Of a DNA stretch of 64,000 bases, positions 20,366 through 28,686 are shown in pieces. The position numbers and the translations under genes are program-made. Position 1 is the stretch's first letter. Every line of letters starts with the position of its first letter. The notes under the pieces were generated by a model. It saw nothing but the letters and a program-made list of their open reading frames with translations, made no database searches and was not told where the DNA came from. The stretch comes from Arthrobacter sp. SLBN-112 (GTDB lineage Bacteria > Actinomycetota > Actinomycetes > Actinomycetales > Micrococcaceae), in the NCBI RefSeq assembly GCF_030944625.1, contig NZ_JAUSXY010000001.1, positions 3,472,001 through 3,536,000 of the forward strand, read 5' to 3'.

Positions 20366-21073
20366 TTACTGTCCGGGGACCTTCTGCTGCGGCGCCGGGA
20401 CGGAGCCGCCGTGCAATTCAGGTGCCGGAACTGCCGCTGCGGCTGCAGCCTTTGCGGCGGCCTGTGCCTGCGCGGCGGCCTGTGCCTGTGCTGCCGCCTG
20501 GGCCGCCTCCGCCGCAGGGGCTGAGGACGTCCTGCCGGCATCCGACGGCGTCACTTTGTCCGCGGCTGCGTCCTTCGCTGCCGACGGCACGACGAGCTGG
20601 CCCGCCACGGCCGGCGACGGAATGACTGCGCCCGCCGGTGCCCCCTTGACCGCAGGTGTCGCCTTTCCGGTCACGGACAGCGTGGACAGGTCGATTTGTC
20701 CCTTCACCGTTGACGCCACCATGCCAAGTTCCGTGGCCTTGGCGGCCAGGTTCTGGGGTGCCTCGAAGTTCTGCACCTGCTGCGTGAGGTCCTGGTTGGC
20801 CTTGGTCAGGGTGCTCTGCTTGGCCCGAAGCTCAACGAGCTGGTACTGCGCCGTTGACACCGAGATGTTGAGGACGAGCACCGCAACCAGCGCGACGGCG
20901 AGCATGGCGAAACACAGCACGACGAAGGGGGCACGGCGCTTCCGCGGAGCCGTGCGGACGACCGAGAGCGGCGTCCGTCCCTTGCGTCCTTCGCCAGGAC
21001 GGCCCGCGGGCCTGCCATCGGCCGCCGAGCTGCCGGAAACGACGGGAAAGTTCTTGACGGCGGCGGTGCTCAT
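20366..21073 (-). CDS. ftsL: FtsL-like bitopic division protein with Ala/Gln-rich tail
   Basis: A 235-aa protein in the canonical ftsL position between rsmH and ftsI. It has a basic cytoplasmic N-terminus, one membrane helix (about residues 52-72, [20 protein letters not shown]) and a short extracellular coiled coil ([19 protein letters not shown], then [20 protein letters not shown]). This matches FtsL architecture. It is about twice the normal FtsL length: residues 130-235 form a Pro/Ala linker ending in QA/AQ repeats. The function is inferred from location and architecture, because FtsL sequences diverge strongly. The ATG overlaps the rsmH stop (ATGA). Confidence 0.8.
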   Translation of the reverse strand: MSTAAVKNFPVVSGSSAADGRPAGRPGEGRKGRTPLSVVRTAPRKRRAPFVVLCFAMLAVALVAVLVLNISVSTAQYQLVELRAKQSTLTKANQDLTQQVQNFEAPQNLAAKATELGMVASTVKGQIDLSTLSVTGKATPAVKGAPAGAVIPSPAVAGQLVVPSAAKDAAADKVTPSDAGRTSSAPAAEAAQAAAQAQAAAQAQAAAKAAAAAAVPAPELHGGSVPAPQQKVPGQ

Positions 21074-22062
21074 GCAGCTCTCCTGGCTCTGATTCGTTCT
21101 GCAGCACGAAGCCTGGCGGAGGCAGCGCGCGGGTTTTCGGCGATTTCGACGGCGGTGGGCACCTCAGTGCCCTTGGTCAGGGTTTTCAGTTCGGGCTTGT
21201 GCTCCTCCAGCTCCACCGGGAAGCCGAGGGGAGCCGAAGACTTGGACCGGGCCTGGAACACGCCCTTGACGATCTTGTCTTCCAGCGAGTGGTAGGACAT
21301 GACCACGATTCGGCCGCCCAGAGCCAGGGAGTCGACGGCGGCCGGGACGGCCCGTTCCAGGACATCGAGTTCTTCGTTAACCTCGATCCTCAGGGCCTGG
21401 AAAGTCCGTTTGGCGGGATGTCCGCCGGACTTTGCGGCCGAGGCAGGGACAACCGAACGGATTTGTTCCACGAGTTCGCCGGTGGTGGTGAACTCCTTGA
21501 CTGCGCGGGCCGCGACGATCCGGTTGGCTATGCGTCCTGCGAACTTTTCCTCGCCCCATTTGCGGATGATCCGGACCAGGTCCGCTTCGCTGTAGTTGTT
21601 GACCACATCCGCTGCCGTTTGGCCGCGGCTGGTGTCCATCCGCATGTCCAGGGGTGCATCGAAGGAGTAGGCGAATCCGCGCTCACGCTCATCCAGCTGC
21701 AGGGAGGAGACGCCGAGGTCCATGAGGATCCCATGCACCTCGGCTACACCGAGGTCCGCCAGGACGTCCTGGATTTCGTCATAGACGGCGTGGACGAGGT
21801 CGGTCCGTGCCGCAAAAGGCGCCAGCCGCTCCCCTGCGAGGGCCAGGGCTTCTTCATCGCGGTCGATCCCGATGAGGTGAAGGTCGGGAAACCGCTGAAG
21901 CATTGCCTCTGAGTGGCCGCCCATGCCCAGTGTTGCGTCAACGGCTACGGGAGTCCGGCCCCGCCGTCTCGCAGCCTCAAATCCCGGTGCCAACAAATTG
22001 ATGCACCGGTCCCGCAGGACCGGCACATGGCGTTCGGACGTAGGCTTCGGTTCATCGTTCAT
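21070..22062 (-). CDS. rsmH: 16S rRNA (cytosine(1402)-N4)-methyltransferase
   Basis: A 330-aa SAM-dependent methyltransferase (MraW) that modifies C1402 of 16S rRNA. Motifs are [50 protein letters not shown] and [14 protein letters not shown]. The chosen ATG at 22062 ([11 protein letters not shown]) has an AAAGGAC ribosome binding site. A longer open frame to 22209 has no family similarity and covers the mraZ-rsmH spacer. It is the second gene of the dcw operon. Confidence 0.97.
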   Translation of the reverse strand: MNDEPKPTSERHVPVLRDRCINLLAPGFEAARRRGRTPVAVDATLGMGGHSEAMLQRFPDLHLIGIDRDEEALALAGERLAPFAARTDLVHAVYDEIQDVLADLGVAEVHGILMDLGVSSLQLDERERGFAYSFDAPLDMRMDTSRGQTAADVVNNYSEADLVRIIRKWGEEKFAGRIANRIVAARAVKEFTTTGELVEQIRSVVPASAAKSGGHPAKRTFQALRIEVNEELDVLERAVPAAVDSLALGGRIVVMSYHSLEDKIVKGVFQARSKSSAPLGFPVELEEHKPELKTLTKGTEVPTAVEIAENPRAASARLRAAERIRARRAA

Positions 22063-22227
22063 GCCTGGTCCTTTCCCGCCGTCGTTGTCACCTGCTGCTT
22101 CTGGGACCAGATCCCCATCCGCGCCTACCGTCCTGCCCGCCTGGCTCAGGGGAAGTTGAGCCAGGTTGGCAGCCGATGGGCCGGCTGGAGATCTCGTCCA
22201 AGAAGCCACCCGCTGCCCGTTCCGGAT

Positions 22228-22656
22228 TCAGAGAATGCCCGGAATGGGGTCGTCAGTTTCGGAGAAGGCGGTTTCCTTCTCCGCGAGGTATTCGTTCCAA
22301 GCCTGGGCGTCCCAGATCTCGGCGCGGGTACCGGCGCCGATGACGGCAAGTTCCCTTCCGAGTCCTGCATACTCCCGGAGCGCTGGTGGTATGGTCACGC
22401 GCCCCTGCTTGTCAGGTACCTCGTCCGAGGCTCCAGAGAGAAATACACGGATGTAGTCACGTGCCTGCTTGGAGGAGATTGGCGCCTCCCGCATCTGCTC
22501 GTGGACCCGTGCAAATTCCTTCTCGCTGAAGACGTAGATGCAACGTTCCTGGCCCCTTGTGAGCACCAGCCCGCTGGCAAGCTCCTCGCGGAACTTTGCG
22601 GGGAGAATGATCCGTCCCTTTTCATCCAGACGCGGCGAGTGAGTGCCCAGAAACAC
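22228..22656 (-). CDS. mraZ: Transcriptional regulator MraZ
   Basis: A 142-aa protein with two SpoVT/AbrB-like repeats: [21 protein letters not shown] near residues 6-26 and [22 protein letters not shown] near 78-99. Each carries the DxxGR signature. MraZ forms rings and binds short direct repeats in its own promoter to control the dcw operon. The GTG start at 22656 gives [11 protein letters not shown], the standard N-terminus. Candidate operator boxes lie 70-90 bp upstream. Confidence 0.97.
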   Translation of the reverse strand: MFLGTHSPRLDEKGRIILPAKFREELASGLVLTRGQERCIYVFSEKEFARVHEQMREAPISSKQARDYIRVFLSGASDEVPDKQGRVTIPPALREYAGLGRELAVIGAGTRAEIWDAQAWNEYLAEKETAFSETDDPIPGIL

Positions 22657-22725
22657 TGGCCCACCGCCTGTCCGCCGTCAGGAACTGCACATCCCCTGTG
22701 TTGCAACCACCCTCTTATGTCCTCC

Positions 22726-22753
22726 ACATTACTCCACTTTCCACCACAGTCAA
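22726..22753 (-). promoter_or_regulatory. dcw operon promoter with embedded MraZ-like boxes
   Basis: On the mraZ strand TTGACT (22753-22748) and TAATGT (22731-22726) are separated by exactly 16 bp. The spacer contains GTGGTGGAAAGTGGAG. TGG motifs recur at 10-bp steps (TGGTGGAAAG, TGGAGTAATG, TGGAGGACAT), with the last repeat running on to 22717. Ten-bp-phased TGG direct repeats overlapping the promoter are the known arrangement for MraZ autoregulation. The transcript leader would be about 65 nt. Confidence 0.75.
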
Positions 22754-22822
22754 CGCAGAACGGCCGTTTGGGCCCTCCATTTATGGGATAGGACCCTTGA
22801 ATTGGCGCGGAAAATGCCCCGA

Positions 22823-22837
22823 TGGTGGAAAGTGGAG
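22823..22837 (+). promoter_or_regulatory. Distal inverted copy of the MraZ-like box
   Basis: TGGTGGAAAGTGGAG occurs here on the plus strand and as an exact 15-base reverse complement at 22732-22746 inside the mraZ promoter. The two copies point at each other across 76 bp. No plus-strand gene starts downstream, so an upstream operator for mraZ is the simplest reading. Confidence 0.5.
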
Positions 22838-22900
22838 GACTTTAACGAAAGTCCGGTTTCCACAGGACCATGAATCCGGCACTCGCCCGGTTAAACAGGA

Positions 22901-22924
22901 AAAGGCCCGCCGAAGCGGGCCTTT
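22901..22924 (-). terminator. Rho-independent terminator of the DUF3040 gene
   Basis: AAAGGCCCGC and GCGGGCCTTT form a perfect 10-bp stem around a CGAA tetraloop. It lies 65 bp past the stop of the DUF3040 gene and upstream of the dcw promoter. It insulates the dcw operon from read-through. Confidence 0.85.
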
Positions 22925-22989
22925 AGGTGCGTTCCCCTGCCGTCAGGGGAGCGAAATGGAGAAGCGGGGCGGCTTTCCGGAGATGCCGT

Positions 22990-23361
22990 TCAGGACTCTC
23001 CCCGGCGGCGCTCGTCCCAACGTTCCTCGAGGCTGCTCATGAAGGAACTCCGAGGCTTGCCGCCCTTGCCGGCGCCGGCCTTGGAGCCAGGCCTGCCGCG
23101 GGAACTGCGCATGGTGGCGAAATAGACTCCGCCGCCCATGACCACAAAGCCCAGGACGCCGACGAAGATGTTCTGGAGGGTGACGCCAACCAGCAAGAGG
23201 AAGACGCCGGCAAGCGCGCACAGGACTCCGATGACCACGTGCCTCGTGGACCATGAACGCCCGGGGTCCGAACCCATTGAGTTCGCGAACTTCGGATCGT
23301 CCTCGTGAAGCTGCTTCTCAAGCTGCTCAAGCAGCTTCTGTTCGTGCTCCGACAGCGGCAT
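22990..23361 (-). CDS. DUF3040 domain-containing membrane protein
   Basis: A 123-aa protein of the actinobacterial DUF3040 family. The N-terminus MPLSEHEQKLLEQLEKQL is followed by DDPKFANSM, the family hallmark. Two adjacent membrane segments (about residues 42-85) and a basic C-terminal tail with SRGRPGSKAG complete it. The ATG at 23361 has a strong AAGGAGGT site, so it is chosen over one 15 codons upstream. A gene of this family commonly precedes mraZ in actinobacteria. No biochemical function is known. Confidence 0.9.
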   Translation of the reverse strand: MPLSEHEQKLLEQLEKQLHEDDPKFANSMGSDPGRSWSTRHVVIGVLCALAGVFLLLVGVTLQNIFVGVLGFVVMGGGVYFATMRSSRGRPGSKAGAGKGGKPRSSFMSSLEERWDERRRGES

Positions 23362-23612
23362 CACGACCTCCTTTTGTAGGCCAACGTCCGGGCTGATCCC
23401 AGCCACTACTTCTGACCCCTAGAACGTTTGCTGTAGCTGGAAAGTTCCCACCCGGCCGGCGGCGGCCAGGACAGGAACCTTACATGCAGTCGCGGGGGCG
23501 GGAGCATGTCCAAGAGGGTCCGGCAGTAAGTCCATTCACTCGAAAACTATGTATATCTAAGGATAGATTGTTGAGGCCTGATCTGAAAGACGGCAATGAC
23601 TTCGGCGGACCC

Positions 23613-24845
23613 TCAGGCCGGCCCTTGTGTCCTTTCGCCGGACGGGCTGTCCGGCTCCATCAGGCGCGCTGGCAGTACGGACTTGCTGCCGAACCTGCGC
23701 GTTACTTCGTCCAGTGCCTGCTCGGCAGCCCGCCAGTTCTCATCCCTGCGGTCAATACTCAGCTGAAGCGAGGTCCGGGCTGCTTCCTCGAGCTGTTCAG
23801 CCCGGACCCCCACGAGCCGCACGGTCATGGCCCTGGTTCCGAGGGACTCCAAAAGCTGGAGTGCAACCGCGTAGATCAGCTGGGCGCTGTCCACCGGAGT
23901 CTGGACCGTCCTGCTGCGGGTGATGGTTGAGAAGTCTGCGAAGCGGAGCTTCAGGGCCACGGTCCGCGCCACCATCCCCGAGCTGCGAAGCCGCGTCGCG
24001 GTTCGGTGGGACAGCCGCAGCAGTTCCCGCCGCAGGAGCCCGTCGTCGGCCGTATCCACGGCAAACGTCTCCTCCGCTCCGATGCTCTTTTCCAGCCGTA
24101 CCGGGGTCACCGGACGAGGGTCAATGCCCCAGGCAAGCTGGTGCACGTGTTCTCCGGAGGCGCCAAGGACCTTCTTCAACGAAGACACGGGGGTTGCCGC
24201 GACGTCTGCCACGGTCCTGATTCCCATGTTCGCCAAGGCCTCACCCGTCTTGGCGCCGACGCCCCAAAGCGCGCCAACCGGGAGGCTGTGGAGGTATGGA
24301 ACGGTTTCGTCAGGCCCAATCATCAGGAGCCCGTCAGGCTTGCACCGGGTGGAGGCAATCTTGGCCACGAATTTGGTTTCCGCAATCCCGACCGAGGCGG
24401 TGATGCCCAGTTCCGCAGCCACCCTGCGCCGGATGAGCTCCCCTATCCCCCTGGGCGGGCCCAGCCGCCGCAGGGCGCCGGTGACGTCAAGGAAAGCCTC
24501 GTCGACACTCAGCGGCTCCACGAGCCCGGTGATCGATTCGAAAATCGCCATCAGCTCCCCGGACACCTCGTAGTAGAGCTTGTGCCGGGGTTCAATCACC
24601 ACGGCTTGCGGGCACATCCGCATCGCCACGGCCATGGGCATCGCGGACTTGACGCCAAAAGTCCGGGCTTCATAGGACCCTGACAGGACCACCGAACGCT
24701 CGCCCGGGAACCCGACAATAACGGGCTTGCCGCGAAGTTCGGGACGTGTCCGGAGCTCCACCGAGACGAAGAAGGCATCCATGTCCACGTGCATGATGCA
24801 CGTACGCCGGCGGCCCGGGAGGCGGGCGGCGGCTGGCTGGTTCAT
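23613..24845 (-). CDS. dinB: DNA polymerase IV (Y-family)
   Basis: A 410-aa translesion polymerase. Catalytic motifs are HVDMDAFFVSVE and LSVDEAFLDVTG. The fingers motif is SYEARTFGVKSAMPM, and the helix-hairpin-helix region VGAKTGEALANMGIRTVADV and the little-finger domain follow. The C-terminus ends SPSGERTQGPA and shows no obvious strong beta-clamp motif. The start is uncertain: ATG at 24845 (MNQPAAARLPG) is chosen, and a GTG at 24860 is possible. I see no TCGAAC-N4-GTTCGA LexA box upstream. Confidence 0.95.
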   Translation of the reverse strand: MNQPAAARLPGRRRTCIMHVDMDAFFVSVELRTRPELRGKPVIVGFPGERSVVLSGSYEARTFGVKSAMPMAVAMRMCPQAVVIEPRHKLYYEVSGELMAIFESITGLVEPLSVDEAFLDVTGALRRLGPPRGIGELIRRRVAAELGITASVGIAETKFVAKIASTRCKPDGLLMIGPDETVPYLHSLPVGALWGVGAKTGEALANMGIRTVADVAATPVSSLKKVLGASGEHVHQLAWGIDPRPVTPVRLEKSIGAEETFAVDTADDGLLRRELLRLSHRTATRLRSSGMVARTVALKLRFADFSTITRSRTVQTPVDSAQLIYAVALQLLESLGTRAMTVRLVGVRAEQLEEAARTSLQLSIDRRDENWRAAEQALDEVTRRFGSKSVLPARLMEPDSPSGERTQGPA

Positions 24846-24950
24846 ACCTGCGGGCCCCACGGCTGCAATCCTATCGGTTTGTAATGACCCTTCCGGAGGC
24901 TGGCTAAACTGGAGGCTGATTCCGCCAACAACACCAGGAGGAAAGTCTCT

Positions 24951-25475
24951 GTGACGGCTATTGGAAACTTCAAGCCAGCTGGCCTTGCCGCGCTTGCCGC
25001 CATTGGGATGCTTGCCCTTGCTGCATGCAGCCAGGCCCCATCAGGTCAGGCACAGCCTTCCCAGGCCGCTTCCATTGCCGCCACGCAGTCCACTCTCACG
25101 GCCTCGCCCAGCCCATCGGCATCCCCCAACACATCGGCAACGGTCGGCGCCGTCGTGGAAGGGTTTCCGCGGCAGCTTCTTCCCCTGATGACCGGGGCCA
25201 CTGTGGTCTCCAGCAGTTTTGACAAGGCCTCCACCCCGGCAACGGCCGCGCTCGTGGGGACAGTATCGGCACCGACCAGCGCCGTCATCGACTTCTATAC
25301 CAAGGCCCTCGAAGGCCAGGGGTTCAAGGCGGTGCCGGGCGATGTTGTCGGTGGTGTTGCTTCCAAGGACTTCGTCCGCGGCGACAATGAAACCGTGAAC
25401 CTCTCGGTAGTGGAGGCCTCCGGCGTCTCCACGTTCACCATCGGTGCGAACGTCGCAGCTGAGTCGGCCAAGTGA
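24951..25475 (+). CDS. Putative secreted lipoprotein of unknown function
   Basis: A 174-aa protein with a signal peptide ending in the lipobox LALAAC, with Cys at residue 27. A Ser/Pro/Ala-rich spacer (about residues 30-65) leads to a folded domain of about 105 residues containing DFYTKALEGQGFK and FTIGANVAAESAK. The GTG start follows AGGAGG. Its stop overlaps the GTG of the prenyl synthase gene (GTGA), so the two are co-translated. I do not recognise the domain with certainty. A surface lipoprotein processed by LspA is the safe description. Confidence 0.8.
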   Translation: MTAIGNFKPAGLAALAAIGMLALAACSQAPSGQAQPSQAASIAATQSTLTASPSPSASPNTSATVGAVVEGFPRQLLPLMTGATVVSSSFDKASTPATAALVGTVSAPTSAVIDFYTKALEGQGFKAVPGDVVGGVASKDFVRGDNETVNLSVVEASGVSTFTIGANVAAESAK

Positions 25476-26566
25476 CGGCCGCGGAGCAGCTGAGGAATGA
25501 GCAGGCGGACTTCGTGGCGGGCGTTGCCGGCGAGCTGACCGGCTTCCTGACCGAGCGCCAGTCCATCATGTCGGGCATCTCGCCTGACATCGAGCCCATC
25601 ATGGGCTCCATCTCCAACTTGGTCACCGGCGGCAAGCGCCTCCGCGCACTCATGTGCTATTGGGGCTGGCGCGGCGCAGGCGGCGAAGCCGGAGCCGGCC
25701 AGGTTGTGACGGCCGGTGCCGCACTTGAGCTGTTCCAGGCTGCGGCCCTGATCCACGACGACATTATCGACCGTTCGGACACCCGGCGGGGCGGTCCCAG
25801 TGTGCACCGGCGCTTCAGCCAGCTGCACACCGCGCAGGGCTGGGCACTGGACAGCGAACGGTTTGGCCAGGCAGCAGCCATTCTTGCCGGCGACCTTTGC
25901 CTGTCCTTCAGCGAGGAAGCGTTCACCGACATCGGAGAGCGGGCAGCCTCCGGCAGCAGGGCAAGGCTGATCTTCAACCTCATGCGCGCCGAGGTGATGG
26001 CCGGACAGTACCTGGATATCCTGGAAGAAGTGGCGGGTCCGGTCCGCGACCGTGCCGGCGCTGTCGGCAGGGCCCAGTCGATCATCCGGTTTAAGAGCGC
26101 CAAGTACTCCACCGAGCATCCGCTTGCGCTTGGCGGGGCCCTGGCTGGAGCTTCCAACGAGCTGCTCCGCGGCTATTCGGCCTTCGCCCTGCCGCTCGGC
26201 GAAGCATTCCAGCTCCGCGACGACGTGCTGGGCGTTTTCGGCGATCCGCTGACCACGGGCAAGCCGGCGGGCGATGATCTGAGGGAGGGAAAGCGCACCG
26301 TCCTGGTGGCGCTGGCCTTGGACCAGGCATCTCCCGCTGAATCGGCGTTTATCGACGCAAGGCTCGGCAGCCCCGACCTTTCGGAGGCGGACATCCTGGA
26401 AATCAGGCGGATCATCGAAGACTCCGGAGCCTTGCAGGCCACGGAAGTCCTGATCGGGGAATTCGGTGCAGCGGCATTTGATGCCCTTGATGAGCTCCCA
26501 TTGGAGGATCTGCCCAAGACAGCCCTGCGGAGGCTGGCTGAAGCAACCGTCAGCCGAGCCTCCTAA
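25472..26566 (+). CDS. Long-chain polyprenyl diphosphate synthase
   Basis: A 364-aa trans-isoprenyl synthase that condenses isopentenyl diphosphate to make GGPP or longer chains for menaquinone or carotenoid lipids. The first Asp-rich motif is LIHDDIIDRSDTRRGG and the second QLRDDVLGVFGD. GGKRLRALMCYWG near the N-terminus and the KPAGDDLREGKRT loop are also typical. The neighbourhood resembles M. tuberculosis idsA2 (Rv2173), beside Rv2175c. Product chain length cannot be read from this sequence. The GTG start overlaps the upstream lipoprotein stop. Confidence 0.93.
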   Translation: MTAAEQLRNEQADFVAGVAGELTGFLTERQSIMSGISPDIEPIMGSISNLVTGGKRLRALMCYWGWRGAGGEAGAGQVVTAGAALELFQAAALIHDDIIDRSDTRRGGPSVHRRFSQLHTAQGWALDSERFGQAAAILAGDLCLSFSEEAFTDIGERAASGSRARLIFNLMRAEVMAGQYLDILEEVAGPVRDRAGAVGRAQSIIRFKSAKYSTEHPLALGGALAGASNELLRGYSAFALPLGEAFQLRDDVLGVFGDPLTTGKPAGDDLREGKRTVLVALALDQASPAESAFIDARLGSPDLSEADILEIRRIIEDSGALQATEVLIGEFGAAAFDALDELPLEDLPKTALRRLAEATVSRAS

Positions 26567-26575
26567 AGCGGTTAA

Positions 26576-26929
26576 TTACCAGGCGAGGGTTTGGGCCCTG
26601 CGCCTTATTTCTGTCTTGCGGCCTTCCCGCAACGCATCGATAGGGCGGCCGCGCAGTGATTCGTCGGCGGTAAAGAGCCACACAATGAGGTCTTCATCCG
26701 AGTAGCCTGCGTCGGAGAGGACCACAATGGTGCCTTTTAAGCTGTCCACTACCTGGCCGTCCTGGATGAATTCAGCGGGAACTGAACGAATCTTCCGCTC
26801 GCCAACGCGCACTGCTGCCAAGGCATGGTCATCAATCAGGCCATGGACCTTGGTAACTGAAACATCCAACAAACGGGCCACGTCGGGCAGCGGCAACCAC
26901 TCGCCCACCAGGTTTTCTACATTACTCAC
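26576..26929 (-). CDS. Rv2175c-family DNA-binding protein
   Basis: A 117-aa protein with an N-terminal winged helix-turn-helix (residues 10-65: WLPLPDVARLLDVSVTKVHG, then GERKIRSVPAEFI). A C-terminal domain contains VVLSDAGYSDEDLIVWLF and LREGRKTEIRRRAQTLAW. In M. tuberculosis, Rv2175c is a DNA-binding substrate of the adjacent kinase PknL. Here the PknL-like kinase lies 1.8 kb away, with a LysM protein between. It converges on the prenyl synthase gene with only 9 bp between stops. Targets are unknown. Confidence 0.9.
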   Translation of the reverse strand: MSNVENLVGEWLPLPDVARLLDVSVTKVHGLIDDHALAAVRVGERKIRSVPAEFIQDGQVVDSLKGTIVVLSDAGYSDEDLIVWLFTADESLRGRPIDALREGRKTEIRRRAQTLAW

Positions 26930-27177
26930 GGACCAAGGTTGCCACGCTGCGCACCCCGTCGCCTAGTCGGGGCCATTCATTTGCCTCCCCATCCGGAGAC
27001 ACTCCATGAAAGTGGCCATTCCAGCCATTCCCCTGGTTGTTGTGCTATTCGCAAATTCGTGAGAGATTCACTTTCATCACAGTTGTAACACGAATAACTT
27101 AAGTCACAGTAGTATCAAGATTGACAGCGGCATCCCCGCCCGCGTCCGCGCCCGCAGTTGAGAAGAGGATTCTTTCC
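26930..27177. other. Divergent 248-bp region between the Rv2175c-like gene and the LysM gene
   Basis: It is AT-richer than its surroundings from about 27040 to 27120, where the LysM promoter probably lies. GTAAC (27085) and GTCAC (27103) fall in this stretch. They faintly resemble the repeated GTNAC half-sites of MtrA, a regulator of wall-remodelling genes, but the spacing is poor. I see no clear c-di-AMP (ydaO) riboswitch. Confidence 0.35.
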
Positions 27178-28578
27178 ATGTCGATGTCCCGCTCGCCCAA
27201 GCAGCCCCCCAAGCCGAGCCTGCCGATGATTGCCGCCACCACTGCGGCACTCCCAGCCGTCGTCCTGTCATCCTTGGCCCTTGCCCAGCCCGCAACGGCA
27301 GCGCAGCCTGCACGGACCATTCCCAGCAGCCTGGCCGCGGCAATGAAGGCCCAGGCAGCTGCGCAGGCCACCGGCACGGTCATCCCCGCCTCTTCCGTCT
27401 CCACCACCGTTCCCTCGACCCTCCAGCCCGCACAGCCGGCGCCTCCCGCGGAATACACCATCGTCCGGGGCGATACCGTGAGCGCGATCGCCGGCCGCTT
27501 CGGATTGGACACAGGGGAAATCCTCAGGCTCAACAACCTCCAGCCGAACACCATCATTTACCCCGGCCAGAAGATCAAGCTCTCCGGATCAGCAGCACCG
27601 GCAGCCCCGGCCCCGGCGCCCGCAGCGCAGGCCCCTTCAGCACCGGCCGCCCCGGGCGGGGCAACCTATACGGTGAAGCCCGGGGATACCCTCGGTGCCA
27701 TTGCCGCGCGGCACAACGTGGGCCTCTCTGACGTCTTTGCCTGGAACAACCTTTCGATGCGCTCCATCATCTACCCCGGCCAGAAGATCAAGGTCAGCGC
27801 CGGAGACGCCGCTCCCGCCCCTGCCGCGCCGGCACCGGCGGCTCCGGCCGCTCCTGCACCTGCCTTGGCCGTCACGTCCGCCCCGGCCACCGGCTCCTAC
27901 ACCATCAAGGCCGGTGACACGCTCTCGGCCATTGCATCCCGGCACGGGGTTAAGTTGTCGGACCTGCTCTCGGCGAACCAGCTGGGCATGACCACCGTCA
28001 TCTACCCTGGCAGCAAACTGGTGATCCCCGGCGGCTCCGGACAGGCGAACCCGCAGCCTGCCCCCGCAGCCCCCCAGCCGGCCGCCGCACCCCTGGTTCC
28101 CAGCACCTTCCTCGGCTTCAGCTATCCGGCGGCGGTAGTGAGCTCGGCGAACGAAAACAAGGCCCTGCTCAACGCCTCCCCCGTCCCCTCGAGGGATGAA
28201 ATGAAGAACATCGTGGCAGACACCGCCCGCCGGATGGGCGTGGATACGTCCCTTGCCCTGGCCTTTGCGTACCAGGAGTCAGGCTTCAACCAGCGGGCCG
28301 TATCACCGGCGAACGCGATCGGGACCATGCAGGTCATTCCCAGCTCTGGGCAGTGGGCATCAGACCTGGTGGGACGCAAGCTGAACCTGCTCGACCCCTA
28401 CGACAACGCAACAGCAGGCATCGCCATCCTCCGCCAGCTGCTGGCCACCAGCAAGGACCAGGACACGGCCATCGCCGGCTACTACCAGGGCCAGTACTCG
28501 GTAAGCAAGTACGGAATGTACGACGACACCAAGGCCTACGTGGCCGCCATCAAGGCGAACCAGAAGAACTACAGCTGA
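27178..28578 (+). CDS. Secreted triple-LysM lytic transglycosylase-like protein
   Basis: A 466-aa exported wall enzyme. The signal peptide covers about residues 1-42 (basic MSMSRSPKQPPK, hydrophobic core, cleavage near ALAQPATAA). Three LysM domains follow, starting YTIVRGDTVSAIA, YTVKPGDTLGAIA and YTIKAGDTLSAIA, each separated by Ala/Pro linkers. The C-terminal domain is lysozyme/SLT-like, with the candidate catalytic Glu in FAYQESGFNQRAVSPANAIG. The ATG at 27178 follows GAGAAGAGGA. An in-frame TTG at 27121 would spoil the signal peptide. It is located next to the PASTA kinase, which senses wall fragments. Confidence 0.92.
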   Translation: MSMSRSPKQPPKPSLPMIAATTAALPAVVLSSLALAQPATAAQPARTIPSSLAAAMKAQAAAQATGTVIPASSVSTTVPSTLQPAQPAPPAEYTIVRGDTVSAIAGRFGLDTGEILRLNNLQPNTIIYPGQKIKLSGSAAPAAPAPAPAAQAPSAPAAPGGATYTVKPGDTLGAIAARHNVGLSDVFAWNNLSMRSIIYPGQKIKVSAGDAAPAPAAPAPAAPAAPAPALAVTSAPATGSYTIKAGDTLSAIASRHGVKLSDLLSANQLGMTTVIYPGSKLVIPGGSGQANPQPAPAAPQPAAAPLVPSTFLGFSYPAAVVSSANENKALLNASPVPSRDEMKNIVADTARRMGVDTSLALAFAYQESGFNQRAVSPANAIGTMQVIPSSGQWASDLVGRKLNLLDPYDNATAGIAILRQLLATSKDQDTAIAGYYQGQYSVSKYGMYDDTKAYVAAIKANQKNYS

Positions 28579-28613
28579 GCCCCTGGGCACCACCGGCTCC
28601 GGATGAAACACCG

Positions 28614-28643
28614 CGGGTCCGAACCGTTACCGGTTCGGACCCG
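28614..28643 (+). terminator. Terminator of the LysM gene
   Basis: CGGGTCCGAACCG and CGGTTCGGACCCG make a perfect 13-bp stem with a TTAC loop, followed by the T-rich TTTCCGTTTC. It separates the LysM gene from the kinase gene. Confidence 0.85.
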
Positions 28644-28686
28644 TTTCCGTTTCGGATGCCTTTTGCCACGGGATTAGGATCGTAAG

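Larger units (their letters stand above)
22657..22989. other. 333-bp intergenic region between mraZ and the DUF3040 gene
   Basis: It holds the dcw promoter, both copies of the MraZ-like box and a terminator hairpin for the DUF3040 gene. I see no convincing small open reading frame or RNA gene in the remaining sequence. Confidence 0.7.

Noticed and set aside
22063..22209. N-terminal extension of rsmH back to 22209
   Set aside because: It has no family similarity, and a good ribosome binding site precedes the ATG at 22062.
23555..23568. ATCTA-AGGA-TAGAT palindrome as an operator for the DUF3040 gene or dinB
   Set aside because: It is short, about 200 bp from the nearest start, and matches no motif that I can name.
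24846..24950. LexA/SOS box upstream of dinB
   Set aside because: No TCGAAC-N4-GTTCGA-like sequence is present.
26930..27177. c-di-AMP (ydaO) riboswitch before the LysM gene
   Set aside because: Such switches often precede similar genes, but I could not find the conserved core in this short region.
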